64,000 nt of DNA from Petrosia ficiformis (GCA_947044365.1 OX345637.1:8734076-8798075); one strand, 5' to 3'; counted from the first letter of the stretch, positions 12,105 to 23,105 are shown. Made by a program: numbers and translations. The notes: generated by a model from the letters alone, not told the origin.

Positions 12105-13862
12105 ATGGCCACACCTAATGGGTCTATTCAACAACCTCCAAATAAGAAGGCGAAAGGAGAAACTGTAAGTTGTTTCATTAACAGATAAACTGGCAATGTA
12201 TGCAACACTTAAACTTGCAATGACCCTTCCTCCTCCTCAAAAAAAATTGCAAACATTTCCTTCCTATGGGTCTGTGCCCACAGATTACAAAAACAATAGT
12301 AGTTAAAATAATTGTTCTTCGTGCCTACATTGTGGCAGTACTATTAGAGTATGTATAGGTTGTGTCTACACAACAGTTAGTCTGCTATGCTACCTACCCA
12401 AAACAGTGAATATACTTATTGGGAGGTCAAGTTTTATAACTAAAGTCCACCATAACAACTAAAAATAGAAATTGACCACAAATAAATGGTCACTAACTAA
12501 AACAACACCCGTCAACGAGGAGGTTGTTCCTAGGATATATAGTACAATTTATCTGTGCTGTTAAAAGTATTATATTCTGATTTCATTTTTCAGGCAAAAT
12601 TTCTTTATGTTGGAAGTTCAATTGTCATATTTGAGCTTTCCTTGAAATGTTTTGAACCACTTCCTGTTACCATAGGATGGAATACCCTCTTAATGAAAGT
12701 AGATGGTTCTTCTGTAACATTGTCGAATTTATTTCCTAAGGAAAAATCTCTGGTTACTTCAAACTTGAGTATTTTAAAACATTACATTACAGATTCAAAA
12801 GTGCAGACATTGTTTCAGCTTTGTGCTGACTTTGATCCATGTTTATATGTACATAAACATAACACCCACAAGTCCTTTTCACAAACAAAATTTACTATGA
12901 TAAATAGTTCTTGTGGCTCCAACGCCTCCGAATGTCATGCTGAACCATCATTGACTTGTGACCATGAACATCATGACTTCTTCTTACCATATTTTTATGG
13001 AAACGTGTCATTGAAATCTAAATATCAAGGAATCATATTGGAAAGTTCTGGAGAACGAAAAATTGCTGCCGTAAAAGATTTAAATCTTTTAAACAATGTT
13101 TTAGCTGGTACATGTAATGAAGAGAATGAATTCTATACGGGTTTTCTGCCCGTTGAAAGTCCTGCTAATAACTTTGATGAAGATACTTGGACAACAAGAC
13201 TGTTCCATTGCATACGTAAAGGTTTCCCACGAGTGACTATGAAACTGTATGCCCATGCACGAGCCATGGTGGCTTCGAATTTAGTACTCCAAAACATCCC
13301 TGCACATGTCTCGAAAGATTGCTTTTTGTTTCGTGGGGCACCTGATATTGTACTTAAATGGTCCCCTGTACAGGTTGTCACTAATGCCTCAGAGTCAATT
13401 GCAGGGCCAAGTGGACAGGCTGTCACTGATAACGCCCCAGAGCCAAGTGTACAGGATGTCACTGATACTGATGTCTCAGATACAAGTGGGGAAAGTGCAA
13501 AGATAGAGTTTGGTTTCCAAATGACATACAATAAGGGATACATGGATGGATCTGCAATACCAAATAAGGCCGGTGAATTAATGGCCGCTATACACCAATC
13601 TGTGCATGGAAAGGTTTTAAGAAGGTTGAAGAAGAACAAAGAAATCCATTTTCCTTTAATAGGACATGGGTTGTATGTCCATAAAGTTACTGGAACGATA
13701 CATTTGGAGTTAAAATTTCCCTCAGTCGGTAGTCGCATGACAGTTAAAGCAACCATCTTCGAAGATGGCATAGTTTCCGGACAATCATTATGTTCTGCCA
13801 TTAATTTCCTGACGAATTCAATAAAGAAACCTACTTCGATAAAGAAACCTACTGTCCAGTGA
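12105..13862 (+). CDS. Two-exon gene, 442-aa protein of unknown function
   Basis: Exon 1 (12105-12164, 20 codons) follows an acceptor-like TTTTCCTCAG just before ATAGATGG, so a 5' UTR intron is likely. It ends at a perfect GTAAGT. Exon 2 (12594-13862) begins after TTTTTCAG in the same phase and ends in TGA. A polyadenylation signal ATTAAA follows at 13897-13902. The N terminus MATPNGSIQQPPNKKAKGE carries a short basic cluster compatible with nuclear import. Residues about 285-320 hold imperfect repeats around VTD and EPS, probably a flexible linker. Around it lie GAPDIVL (about 268-274), IEFGFQ (about 324-329) and KAGELMAAIH (about 345-354). This order resembles the D, ExK and helix-Q series of PD-(D/E)XK nucleases, but the lysine of ExK is glutamine, so catalysis is doubtful. 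I do not recognise the family. That it is a gene is well supported; the nuclease idea is weak inference. Confidence 0.85.
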
Positions 13863-13896
13863 TTGACAGCAGAAACACATTCAGTTTTTTGTTTTC

Positions 13897-13902
13897 ATTA
13901 AA
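13897..13902 (+). promoter_or_regulatory. Polyadenylation signal of the 442-aa gene
   Basis: ATTAAA lies 35 bp after the stop codon and is followed by T/A-rich sequence. It is the common variant of AATAAA. Confidence 0.5.
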
Positions 13903-14641
13903 TGTACTTTATATATACAAGTCTGTTTCTCACTCTTCTCTTCTCTTCTGTACCACCAATATTAAATTTTACTGTTTTGTTGCAAGTAAACTTGGTTGGA
14001 GAATTATTATTATATGATTGGTTATTAAAAGTTTCAGTGTTTCAGTTAACTGTAAACATGAACAAATAAGTTATTGAGATTTTTTTTGCTTGAAAGACCA
14101 ACACGTTGATGAGACTCATTCACTGGTGGGTGGGTGTATTATGTCCCATACAGAGGAAGTAAATGTCCCATACAGAGGAAGTAAATCTCACAGAACCTTG
14201 TTTTCACATGGTTGAAGAGTACAATATTAATTATTAATGAGCTATGAAGAGTACTAGTAACATATAGAAGAGTACATATTAAGCTATGAAGAGTACTAGT
14301 AACATATAGAAGAGTACAATATTAATTGCTGGATGATTGTCTTTCAATGGTGAAACATTCTCCTTTTCCATATCTTTACTGCTTGCAGCTTACCCTTTCG
14401 ATTTTCAGGTGCATGTTATGACTGCGCACACGTGGGCATGCACAATTTTTACAGACACAAACACACAAAAGAAGCTCTCTGTCTCTTAACAAAAGAAAAA
14501 AGAACCAATAGATGGGCGTTTCTCCCAGGAACTATTCGTTTGATTGCCCCATATCGCCGAAAGTGTAAGGTGTGTTAGCCTGTTACTCGTGTCCATTGTC
14601 CTGTTCTTCTTTGATGTTTCTGTTAGCTATAGAATATATTA

Positions 14642-14778
14642 TATGTACCATGGCTTCTCGGTGTATATGGTGAATATAAGACCCTCGCACCTCGATATTG
14701 GCCGTCAGCTTCGCCTCGGACCAATATCTCGGTGCTCAGGTCTTATATTCGCCATATATCCCTCAAAGCCATGGTATA
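14642..14778. repeat. Large palindrome, ATGGCTTC family
   Basis: The arms run from ACCATGGCTTCTCGGTGTATATGG through GAATATAAGACC to CACC(T/G)CGATATTGG, and return via CCAATATCTCGGTGC, TCTTATATTCGCCATATA and GCCATGGT. The tip (CGTCAGCTTCGCCTCGG) is GC-rich. It is related to 6154-6294. Confidence 0.8.
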
Positions 14779-14783
14779 TATAT

Positions 14784-14820
<37 letters not shown>

Positions 14821-14928
14821 TATATGATGGTGACATAATCTCTTTGATGTGGCGAGTCCTATATATTGTATATAGACCTTCCATGTGCACACTATGCAGG
14901 AGATGTCACCTTCACACAATATATTGTA

Positions 14929-15082
14929 TATAGTATGCTAATAGGTCCTATATACTGCATATAGGACCCTTGTTTTGTGTCTTCGGGTGTAATATAGCCC
15001 TCGCAGGCTAGGGCTATATCACATCTTCTGACACAAAACTCAGGACCTATATTTTGTATATAGGACCTGTTAGCATACTATA
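14929..15082. repeat. Palindrome, TAGTATGCTAATAGG family
   Basis: Outer arms read TATAGTATGCTAATAGGTCC, middle arms are TATAGGAC repeats and TTTTGTGTC, and inner arms are ATATAGCCC/GGGCTATAT around CTCGCAGGCTA. The inner hairpin plus the right outer arm recur at about 24778-24877. The outer end alone borders both long duplicated segments (24925 and 42041). Confidence 0.8.
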
Positions 15083-15104
15083 TGTATTAATATATATATA
15101 TATG

Positions 15105-15148
<44 letters not shown>

Positions 15149-16943
15149 GTATATATATATATATATATATATATAATTATATACATGCAATTATATTATA
15201 TACAAGAATAATAAAAGTAGGGATGTCAAAAACTGTCTTATACCTAACCACACTGTTTTGACAAAGCCACAAAACAAGAATGTGGGTTGTTATACTCAAC
15301 TATTATAGATATATATTATATCACCTTTAACTGAAAACATAAAACCTTATTTCTGAAGAGTTCCTGCTTGACTGTGTTTTGTAGGTGCATGAAGACCACT
15401 TAAGGATTCTTCCTAGGATAAAGAGGTACATGTTTGTATGGCAAGAGGATTATGAAGGCTGATATGAAATTATGTCAGATCAACATGTACATTGGTTGGC
15501 ATTATCTGACAGCATTAACTTGATGTCATACACATAAAAAAAAAACACAGACACACACTTGGGCCCTGGTTGCTTTGAGATATTTTTTTACTTATAATAC
15601 AGGTTTATTGTAACATAACCAATACAGGTGAAGAAACTAAGGTGGAAATTTACATAGGCAAGCATAAACTAAGCTCATGTAGCACACTATTGACCCAATG
15701 AAGTTGATATTTGCCACTTCTCTCTCTGGACCACTGATAGCATTGCCTCTTTTATTAATGTATATTCTCAATGGTGAACACACAACATTGTATAGGCCCA
15801 TACACAAAAAACTTCTGAATCTATTTGTAGACATACATGGGGCAAGCACTTAGTAAAGTGCTTGAAGCTCAATTTCAAGTACTTTCTAAGGGCTTGAAGC
15901 ACAAACACAAGCACTTTTTGACTAAATATACACTCCCTAGCTTCAGAGGATGACAGTTTCTCTATGAAGAAAACAATGTGACAGAAAATATATCATAAAA
16001 TCAACTGATATGAATTTTTGTAAATTTTAGTACTACAATTACTGCTCAGTACTAGACTAGTCTACATAGTGTACTACTAGTACTCTATCAATCTTACCAT
16101 GTGCTTCATCCAATTAGTTGAAACTTTAGTAGATCCAGATATGGTCTCATCACAGTGTTTACATATAGCCTTAAAAGATGCCTTCCAAAGACTGAGGGTT
16201 ATTAAAACAGTAGGTAGCTTTTTCTCAGCCATCTTTGGCTCTTAGCCTAAAAAGTGAAAAGAGCTGTCTGAGCCTGTCTCAAAGTGTGAAAATAGCAGCT
16301 GTCAAAAGAATTATTTCCACATGTGAAATAGCAGCTGAATTAGTGTGAATCAAACTGCTGAATTGGTCCTTTGTACAATTTACACATACTGATTACCAGT
16401 ATTGATTAAAAATTTATGAATGTATAAAGCACTTCAACTTATAATGTGCACTAATGCTATAATGTGCTTAAGTGCAAGCTTATGCACAAGCACAATTTAG
16501 TGCTTGTGCATAAGAATTGCTTCAAAGCACCCTCCAAGCATTTCAAAAATGTGCTTGACTCATGTCGGAATTATTTGTAGATACTGATTTTGTATACATG
16601 TGACATTTTCAGGGCAAACCATGGACAATCAGAATATACATACACTGATCAGATTGTTTCGACCTATTGGGTCTCATCAGCACAGTGTATCCCAATTCAC
16701 AATGCAATAATACACTATTATTTTGGACAGATTGACACTATGTAAATAGAGTAATTATGTACCTCCAGTATAAGAGATGTGCTACTTTCCAATCAACTGG
16801 TTGCATCAACTATATCAGAAAAGCTACCACTGCCTTCATCATCTATAAGGTTTCTTTTTTCTTTCGTGTCTAGTATAGTCAGTATACCTCATATACGGTA
16901 TATCGCATAGAACTCGCGGGATCCTATTTCTATTTACACTTGG

Positions 16944-17545
16944 GTATGACCATACTTATACTTACCAACATATGCTTACATGTATATGTACATACATATG
17001 TATGACTCTACTAGTACTGAGAGTCATACATGTAGTGCACATACATGTACATGTATGACCATACTTATACTTAGCAACATATGCGTATATGCATATGTAC
17101 ATAGGTATGTATGACTCTACTAGTACTGAGGGTCATACATGTTTATGCACATACATGTACATGTATGACCATACTTATACTTAGCAACATATGTGTACAT
17201 GTATATGTACATATATATGTATGACTCTAGTAGTACTGGGTCATACATGTAGTGCACATGCATGTACATGTATGACCATACTTATACACATGTGTACATG
17301 TATATGTACATGTACATATATATGTATGACTGTACTAGTACTGAGGGTAGTGCACATATGACCATACATATACTTAGCAACATATGTGTACATGTACATG
17401 TACATATATATGTATATATGAGTACTGAGGGTCAAACATGTTGTGCACATACATGTACGTGTATGACCATACTTATACTTAGCAACATACACATACATGT
17501 ATATGTACATATATATGTATGACTCTACTAGTACTGAGGGTTATA
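16944..17545. repeat. 107-bp satellite, about six units
   Basis: Units start GTATGACCATACTTATACTTA, continue through a run of GTACAT words and ATGACTCTACTAGTACTGAG, and close with GGTCATACATGTAGTGCACATAC. Full units are near 16944, 17056 and 17163. Later units (from about 17271) have internal deletions. Fewer units of the same satellite lie at about 34304-34485, and an inverted unit at about 36605-36745. Long ORFs across it are by-products of the short repeat period. Confidence 0.8.
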
Positions 17546-17800
17546 CAAAGGGGAAAAGAAGGAATAAGAAGAGAGGAAGATGAGGAAGAGAAAGAAGAAT
17601 GGGAAGAGAATGAAAATACATGTAGGTGAAGGAAATGGAAGAAAGGTGGAGAAGGAAGAGTTAATGGAAGAAAGGTGGAGAAGGAAGAGTTAAGGGAGAC
17701 GATGAACAGATAAGGAAGAAGAGGAAGTTAGAAGGAACAAATATCAAAAGGAGGTCAAGAAGAAGAATGAGTGGAGGAAAAGGAGAAGACATTGTGCATC
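17546..17800. repeat. Purine-rich AGGAAGA tract
   Basis: One strand is almost entirely A and G for roughly 220 bp, with a direct repeat of AATGGAAGAAAGGTGGAGAAGG-like words. It lies just past the donor of the minus-strand exon 17810-17967. A copy with shared borders lies at about 34485-34690. Confidence 0.7.
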
Positions 17801-17809
17801 ACAAGGTAC

Positions 17810-17967
17810 CTTCTAGGTCTGGCAATATGAGAAGCTGAACGTGATCTACAAACTGTTTCAGGATGTGTAAAATGACGAGGATATGGTTCAGCCACTCCAC
17901 TATTAAATGTTAAGATGACACCTTGTTCCCATGGAAATGCATACTGAGAAAACATCTTACACAATGA
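17810..17967 (-). CDS. Exon F1 of an unrecognised gene
   Basis: This 158-nt minus-strand exon has acceptor TTACATCCATTAG and donor GTACCT. It begins in phase 0 and reads SLCKMFSQYAFPWEQGV, then ILTFNSGVAEPYPRHF, then THPETVCRSRSASHIARPRR. It lies downstream of exon E1 (18408-18497), which ends in phase 0, so the two splice together cleanly. A near-identical exon is at 34703-34860. The basic, serine/arginine-rich end is distinctive, but I do not recognise the family. Neighbouring dynein exons are on the same strand, but nothing shows that it belongs to that gene. Confidence 0.55.
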
Positions 17968-18407
17968 CTAATGGATGTAAAAAGGAACAAATATCACATG
18001 TATATACGTACATGTACATGTAGAGGTACATATGTACATGTAATGTTTGAGTGCACTAAACATGAATTACATGCTACAATGTACACATGTACATGTATAT
18101 GTGTATATCATAATAAACATAATAAAGTGAATAGTAAACTGATTACATGTACATTGTTTTGATAATACTATTTTAATACAAATAACTTATCACACATCTA
18201 CATGTACATGTGTACTTGTACTTGTTTACACACATACACACACCCTAACTATAGCACACACACATGCACCCATACGTGCACTGTAGCACATACATACACA
18301 TACAACCTGTATACATGTAAACATACATGCATACATCTGTGGTAATACATATTGATTTCATGGATGATGAACACATAATGATCAACATACATATGTACAG
18401 TTGTTAC

Positions 18408-18497
18408 CTGGCATTGTCTTGCACTGGTTCTATGAGCAGTAATCTTCTGTGCAACACTCAATACTTCATTATCATTACTAATCTCAATGAAATAGTC
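18408..18497 (-). CDS. Exon E1 of an unrecognised gene
   Basis: A 90-nt minus-strand exon (30 codons) follows acceptor TTTTTTTTGCAG and ends at donor GTAACA, phase 0 at both ends. It reads DYFIEISNDNEVLSV, then AQKITAHRTSARQCQ. Copies at 35286-35369 (28 codons) and 41397-41489 (31 codons) keep the frame despite small length differences around ITA(H/Y). In-frame-only length change suggests purifying selection on at least some copies. The function is unknown. Confidence 0.55.
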
Positions 18498-18557
18498 CTG
18501 CAAAAAAAACACAACACATATTACAAATATGAATACATGTATCATTAACCACATAAT

Positions 18558-18745
18558 ATTTCTGACCCCAAGGTGGAACAATTACAGCCTGCAAGCACAT
18601 CACATAAGGTGGTGTACACAACTGGAAAGAACAGGTTCAAGTACACCAATGTGCAATGGGAGGTCATGTTGATCACCTCCTGTAAGGCTTGAGTTATATC
18701 ATGCATGCCAAGGCATAAGACAAATGGGGGGAGTCTTGTGCACAT
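18558..18745. repeat. Dispersed repeat R (GGTGGTGTACACAACTGG)
   Basis: This repeat of about 190 bp has landmarks CCAAGGTGGA(A/G)CAATTA, GGTGGTGTACACAACTGG, CAATGGGAGG, TGATCACCTCCTGTAAGG and GTCTTGTGCAC. Other copies are at about 25325-25530, 27714-27872, 35438-35632, 37008-37206, 38805-38965 (diverged), 40898-41098, 42430-42632 and 44795-44950, with a fragment at 41551-41588. On the minus strand several copies are open and read CAQDFPLLSYALACLEVHD and INQALQEVIN, so a degenerate coding origin is possible. Confidence 0.75.
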
Positions 18746-19400
18746 ATATAGATACATACATAGATACATACATACATACATAGATATGTATGTACATGTA
18801 TGTATATGTATGTATATGTGTATGTAGGTGTATGTATGCAGGTATTTATGTATGTCTGTACTGTATATAAGTATGTATGTATGTATGTATGTACATAGAT
18901 ATGTATGTAGGTGTATGTATGCAGGTATTTATGTATGTATGTACTGTATACAAGTATGTATGTATGTATGTACATATATGTGTATGTAGGTGTATGTATG
19001 CAGGTATTTATGTATGTATGTATGTATATAAGTATGTATGTATATGTATTATGTACATGTAATATGTATGTACTATGTTTGTATGTAATTATGTATGTAT
19101 GTACATATATTTGTATGTAGGTACATGTATGCAGGTATTTATGTATGTATGTATATGTAATATGTACATGTAATATGTATGTATGCAGGTATATGTTTGT
19201 ATATATGTATGTATCTATGTATGTACATATACATGTATGTACATATACATGTATGTGTATGTAGGTATATGTATGGAGGTATTTATGTATGTATGTATAT
19301 GTAATATGTAAATGTAATAATTATGTATGTACGTATGTATATGTATGTATCTATGTTTGTATATATGTATGTATCTATGTATGTACATATATGTGTATGT
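18746..19400. repeat. Compound GTAT/ACAT microsatellite
   Basis: Hundreds of bases of GTAT words are interrupted by TAGGTGTATGTATGCAGG and TAATATGTACATG in a higher-order pattern of about 90-120 bp (units near 18790, 18905, 18985, 19115 and 19255). A shorter relative lies at about 35640-36035. All ORFs in it are repeats of MYV/YIH-type residues and are not genes. Confidence 0.9.
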
Positions 19401-19401
19401 A

Positions 19402-19520
19402 CAGGAGTCCATAATAGAAAAAACATAAGAGGAGGGAGTGTGAATCGCTCACACATTAATTGATTTTTCCTTCTGCGATCTCTCGCTAGCAGATATACTA
19501 TTTTTAGCATTTGTAAATCT
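19402..19520. mobile_element. Solo end of a CAGGAG-TIR element
   Basis: It starts CAGGAGTCCATAATAG, continues GGAGTGTGAATCGC and TCTCGCTAGC, and reaches ATACTATTTTTAG. This matches the left TIR of the element at 59540-59978 in order and spacing. The minus strand here would read an SASERS-type tail like that of the ORF in the full element. No matching right end was found before 19800, so this is a truncated copy. Confidence 0.65.
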
Positions 19521-19637
19521 ACCACACCCAACAAACATGTTTGAAGACATGGGTACAAATGACTCCGAAAAAAAAAGAAGCCACGAAAAACGAAATTTCT
19601 GAAACGTGACTTGGCATTTTTTTAGCATACAAAAAGA

Positions 19638-19920
19638 ATGTAAGGCTATTTCAGGAGAAAGGAAAGAAATGGATCAAGAGAAAATGCAGGGGAGTGGTCA
19701 GTTTGAAATAGGTGGAGCTTTGGGTAGGGCTAATGGAATCACCACTCTATTATTTTCCTGGGGACAATACTGTTGTGTACATGTATAATATCCCAGAATC
19801 AAATAGGATGATTTTCTTAAATTTTGAAACAAACTTTGGGAATGATTTCATGTACTTTACTTTTTTGTAGGTTAGCTTCTCAGCTGTTTAATTATAACAT
19901 GAAGCATAAATTTAATCTGC
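19638..19920. repeat. Dispersed repeat, copy at 50365-50645
   Basis: About 280 bp recurs at 50365-50645 with few differences (landmarks AGGCTATTTCA, GGAGTGGTCAGTTTGAAATAGG, TTTTCCTGGGGACAATACTG, TTTAATCTGCATATTACA). An open stretch reads MDQEKMQGSGQFEIGGALG in both copies. No splice sites or family support a gene. Confidence 0.65.
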
Positions 19921-20038
19921 ATATTACATGTAGATAATTATACTGCCGTACAAATTAAAATCCCCATAACTAAATTTACCAAGTCTGTTGTACAAAAGAA
20001 GTGAAGTTGTGTCCTAACAGCAACAGGTATGTACTTAC

Positions 20039-20319
20039 TCTTGGTCTCATCAATCTCTTTCTCTGTCTTCTCAGCATCAGATACCTTTGCCTGAATCTCA
20101 CTAGACTTAGTTTTAGATGCTTGCAGTGTCTTTATCAGATCAACATCATCCACCGGATTACCTTCAGAGTTTGATAATCGATATAATATCTTGTCTTCTA
20201 TTTCTCTGAGTTCCTGTTTCATTTTGGCATTTGATATGATGAGGGCATTCTTTGCTTCTTTTAAATCAGGACTTTCTTCAGCTACAACTATACCTCCTAA
20301 CAGCTGATCCTCTAATCCT
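20039..20319 (-). CDS. Axonemal dynein heavy chain exon (AAA5-AAA6 linker)
   Basis: A minus-strand exon of 281 nt has acceptor TATTACACAG and donor GTAAGTAC. It opens with GLEDQLLGGIVVAEESPDL, a signature shared by axonemal dynein heavy chains just after AAA5. It continues with a charged helical stretch: ALIISNAKMKQELREIEDKI, LYRLSNSEGNPVDDVDLI, then KTLQASKTKSSEIQAKVSDA. Dynein heavy chains are the motor ATPases of cilia and flagella. The first base completes a glycine codon begun in exon 20753-20849, so the splice phases agree. Reading frame and family residues are intact here. Downstream AAA6 exons (the conserved MYQYSL region) were not found within the window. Confidence 0.8.
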
Positions 20320-20546
20320 CTGTGTAATACATTTGTAACATGAGAAAGGAGTACATGTACACTGTATATACACTGCATAGTACATTGTGTCAAATGTGAC
20401 TGTATATAGGCATGTTACAGGCAGCCAACCACGGGACAATACATGTGAGATTGAGAAAGTCAGTTTACTATGTATTATACATTATACTATATGCTGTACA
20501 TGTACATTGTAAAGTCAGCCTGTTCATACAGATGTATGAGATGTTT

Positions 20547-20697
20547 GATTCGAACCCTGCCAGCTCGGCTGCCTTGGTAGCTCAGTTGGTAGAGCATCTG
20601 TCTGGAGTACAGAGTGTCGTGGGTTCGAATCCCACCTGAGGCAACTCTCATTTTCGTTTTTCCATTTGCCTTAGGTGTCTTTCCTTCTTTCTACATC
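20547..20697 (+). repeat. tRNA-derived SINE, copy 1
   Basis: A tRNA-like head (20571-20643) folds with a 7-bp acceptor, D-arm with canonical A box (TAGCTCAGTTGG), anticodon loop CTGGAGT and T-arm with B box (GGTTCGAATCC). The anticodon would be GGA (serine), but the variable loop has only five bases while genuine serine tRNAs have a long arm. It is therefore a tRNA-derived repeat and not a working tRNA. Upstream, ATTCGAACCCTGCC is the complement of another B box. The body reads ACTCTCATTTT and ends in CTTT repeats. Copies are at 24588 and 50141. Confidence 0.8.
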
Positions 20698-20752
20698 TCC
20701 GATAACATCATGCATACATGTGTACATACATGTACATGTACATACATCATAC

Positions 20753-20849
20753 CCAGGAGAGAGTGTGAAGTTTACAAGGGTAACTTTAGTAGTAGATACT
20801 TCAAGTGTGTAATGAAGATTAGGTAGTTTAGTAGTGCTTGTTTGAAAGT
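20753..20849 (-). pseudogene. Dynein heavy chain exon, degenerate (AAA5)
   Basis: A 97-nt minus-strand exon runs between acceptor TTTCCCAAG and donor GTATGATG. It reads FQTSTTKLPNLHYTLEVST, then TKVTLVNFTLSPG, and aligns with the dynein segment that normally carries a TTKLRNPHY-like core and ends in a (T/S)PEG-like motif before GLEDQLLG. The core arginine is proline here and other usually fixed residues differ. It still splices in phase with exon 20039-20319. The exon that should precede it was not found between here and 21878. I read this as a drifting or non-functional copy. Confidence 0.7.
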
Positions 20850-20961
20850 CTTGGGAAAAAAAAATGAATGAACAGTCTATATGGATGAATGGAAACGAGG
20901 TATAAAGATTGATTGATATATGTACAAATTGAGGAAACAGATAGATCAATCAAGTACGTAT

Positions 20962-21140
20962 ATAGCATCTCGTGGTCAGATATAAAATCTGCCGTCGAAA
21001 CAGACTACACAGAAAACAACGCTTACCTGCCAACAAAAAGGTAGGAGAAGCATCAGACATCAACAAAGGTTTTGTCTTTCGTGAAATATGTTAATTATAA
21101 CACGCCTACTCGTGCTATATCAGATTTATCACCTCACCCT
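20962..21140. repeat. Fold-back element, family M copy 2 (inverted)
   Basis: It is the inverse of part of 302-575. Landmarks are CTCGTGGTCAGATATAAAA, CTGCCGTCGAAACAGACTAC, GGTAGGAGAAGCATCAGAC, AACAAAGGTTTTGTCTTTCG and TATAACACGCCTACTCGTGC. The palindromic end is truncated. Confidence 0.7.
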
Positions 21141-21877
21141 TGGGCATGTATATATATATATGCATAAAGGAACCATCTAGGTGATAAGCAGAGAGGTTGA
21201 TAATTCAAAGATGAGTACATACATACATGTAGATAGATAGACATGAAGAAACATGCAGCGATATTTAGCTTACTGAATAATTGCATTACACATGCAGCAG
21301 GTACAGTCTGTACATGTACATGTACATCATGTATGATTGTTAATGAGGTACAGTAGCAGTTACTTTGAATAGGAAAACAACTGACATTAAAATCTGTCAG
21401 TAATCTTGATATTGTTTCTGATAGGCCAACAGTATGTATAGAAACTACATACATGTACATGTACATACATATAAATTGTGTTACATGCATGTACATTGTA
21501 AAATAACAATATTTATTATCAAGAGGAAAATTATACAACTAAAGGTCATCATAGACACAATCCCCCAGGGTTCTATAGCTAAAGAGCTGAAGAGAGGTGT
21601 TGTACCACTCTATGCAATGCCATTTTCTTTTGATGTGGTCAAAGGAATGCAACCAAATCACAAATATGCTTTGATTTTTGTGTCAGCACCACTCTGTTAA
21701 AGTGTGGCTAGCTATATGTACAATATAACACTGAATTCCTAATATATATATACATGTACACACATAGAATGATGGATTATAAAATGAAGTGACATACATG
21801 TACATGAACAGATACACATACTGTAAAAGACAAATTACATGTACATGTACGTGTACATGTACATGTCATGTACTAAC

Positions 21878-22044
21878 TTGTCGCAGTAGAATTGGTTCTA
21901 GAGCTGGATCTAATCCCTCTCCAACATTTTCAAGCAGGCAAGGTTTACCAAATCTAACAGCATTCTCTAAACTTCTCAAGAAATCTTTATTAGTTAGTTT
22001 GAGGACATCAAGATTGTTGTTCTTTTCCGTTAGTGGATGAGAAA
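21878..22044 (-). CDS. Axonemal dynein heavy chain exon (AAA5)
   Basis: The minus strand reads [20 protein letters not shown], then [18 protein letters not shown], then [10 protein letters not shown], and ends in phase 0 at donor GTTAGTAC. The block [19 protein letters not shown] and [10 protein letters not shown] is the conserved AAA5 segment of axonemal dynein heavy chains. The start is less sure. TTCATGTAG at 22045 is the likely acceptor, and an alternative AG lies about 20 bases inside. The expected next exon (a TF.QGG..CIRLGD-type segment) is not visible before 20849, which argues that the locus is incomplete. Confidence 0.75.
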
Positions 22045-22871
22045 CTACATGAATGCATGTACAATTTGTACATGTACAATGTAGCAAAAAAAGAAGAAAT
22101 GGAATACATGTACACTATATTTACATTGCAGAAGAAATACATGTGCATGTACATGTACATGTGTAGTGACATTGAATCAATACTGGAATCAGTCTATATT
22201 GATAAAATGTGTATTAAACAGTTTTGGAACATGTACACTGTAACCAAATACTATCTGTTCTGTATTGAATAGTAATGGAAGTTAGAAATCAGTTATCATT
22301 TTGTACATGTACATAAATATACATATTATGCTGTTGTTATTGATACAAAGTATGTGACCATTACAGTAGAACTATTACCAGAAAAATATTTGGCATACTA
22401 TACATGTACATGTGCATGAATCGTACATAGACCTACATGTACATATACATGTAGATATTCAGATCTAAACAAAAGGTGCACATATTATTATGAAAATAAT
22501 TCCATAGAGGTACACATACGTACGGAAAAGTACTGATACTGTAACTGAAGAAAGCCTTTGAGCTGAAATGTTCTTATAAGCATTAAGAAAGACGAATCTA
22601 CATGAAAGATGTAGGGATGTCAAAACCCAAAAAGCATGTGAAGTTGTGAACAAGGTTGGGAAGCTAACATAGGACACAAAAAACTAAAAACTTACATGGT
22701 ATATATATATATATAATATATATAAAATTTTATTTATTTATTACTATCTAACCTCACGTAAGTTACAATCATAATATAGTCAATATTTCTAACACACAAG
22801 GTGCAACAATGAAGGTGGAAATGTATAATGCATTAACCATACAACCAACCCCAAGATGGAGCAATTATGGA

Positions 22872-23105
22872 ACCTTGGACCCTGCCACGTCTTTGCATAT
22901 GATCTGGTTTGAGTCCAGTGCTTATCTGCCATAACATTATAATGAGTAGGTGCGACAGTACCCTGACGAACATGTTGACTCACGAGAAAAAAGTCATACC
23001 ATCCTTTTCGTGTACCTACTTTGGCTGTTGTATTTGTACAAAAGAGGATATCCACAAGTAATTTTGGTCAGGGACCTCAAGGAAATCAAAACCCTCCTCC
23101 AGGGA
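22872..23105. repeat. Relative of the 0.5-kb tandem unit at 53-54 kb
   Basis: It shares CACGTCTTTGCATATGATC, CAGTGCTTATCTGCCA, AACATGTTGACTCAC, GTACCTACTTTGG and CCCTCCTCCAGGGA with about 53383-53610. Here it is a single copy and ends at the border of the 23.1-24.2 kb repeat. Confidence 0.75.

Larger units (their letters stand above)
13903..16850. other. Intergenic stretch with repeats
   Basis: No gene is supported. It holds a duplicated 45-bp phrase GAAGAGTACTAGTAACATATAGAAGAG (14245 and 14289 areas), two large palindromes (listed separately), AT and AC microsatellites (14787-14815, 15109-15147, 15150-15175), and a block at about 15850-16560 rich in AAGCACT/AGTGCTT words that forms many short hairpins. 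About 16640-16740 is an inverted copy of sequence near 9960-10100. Confidence 0.5.

Noticed and set aside
13133..13801. 222-codon ORF on the minus strand
   Set aside because: It is a shadow of exon 2 of the 442-aa gene, which has matching splice sites, phase and a poly(A) signal on the plus strand.
17241..19412. Many ORFs rich in M, Y, V, C, H and T
   Set aside because: They run through the 107-bp satellite and the GTAT microsatellite on both strands and reflect the repeat period only.
20571..20643. A functional tRNA-Ser(GGA) gene
   Set aside because: The variable loop is five bases, the sequence occurs three times with a shared repeat body and tail, and one copy has a broken anticodon stem. 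It is a SINE head.
21434..21700. Open stretch ending PLYAMPFSFDVVKGMQPNHK and onward
   Set aside because: The last third looks protein-like, but I found no convincing acceptor or donor and no family, so I left it out of the gene list.
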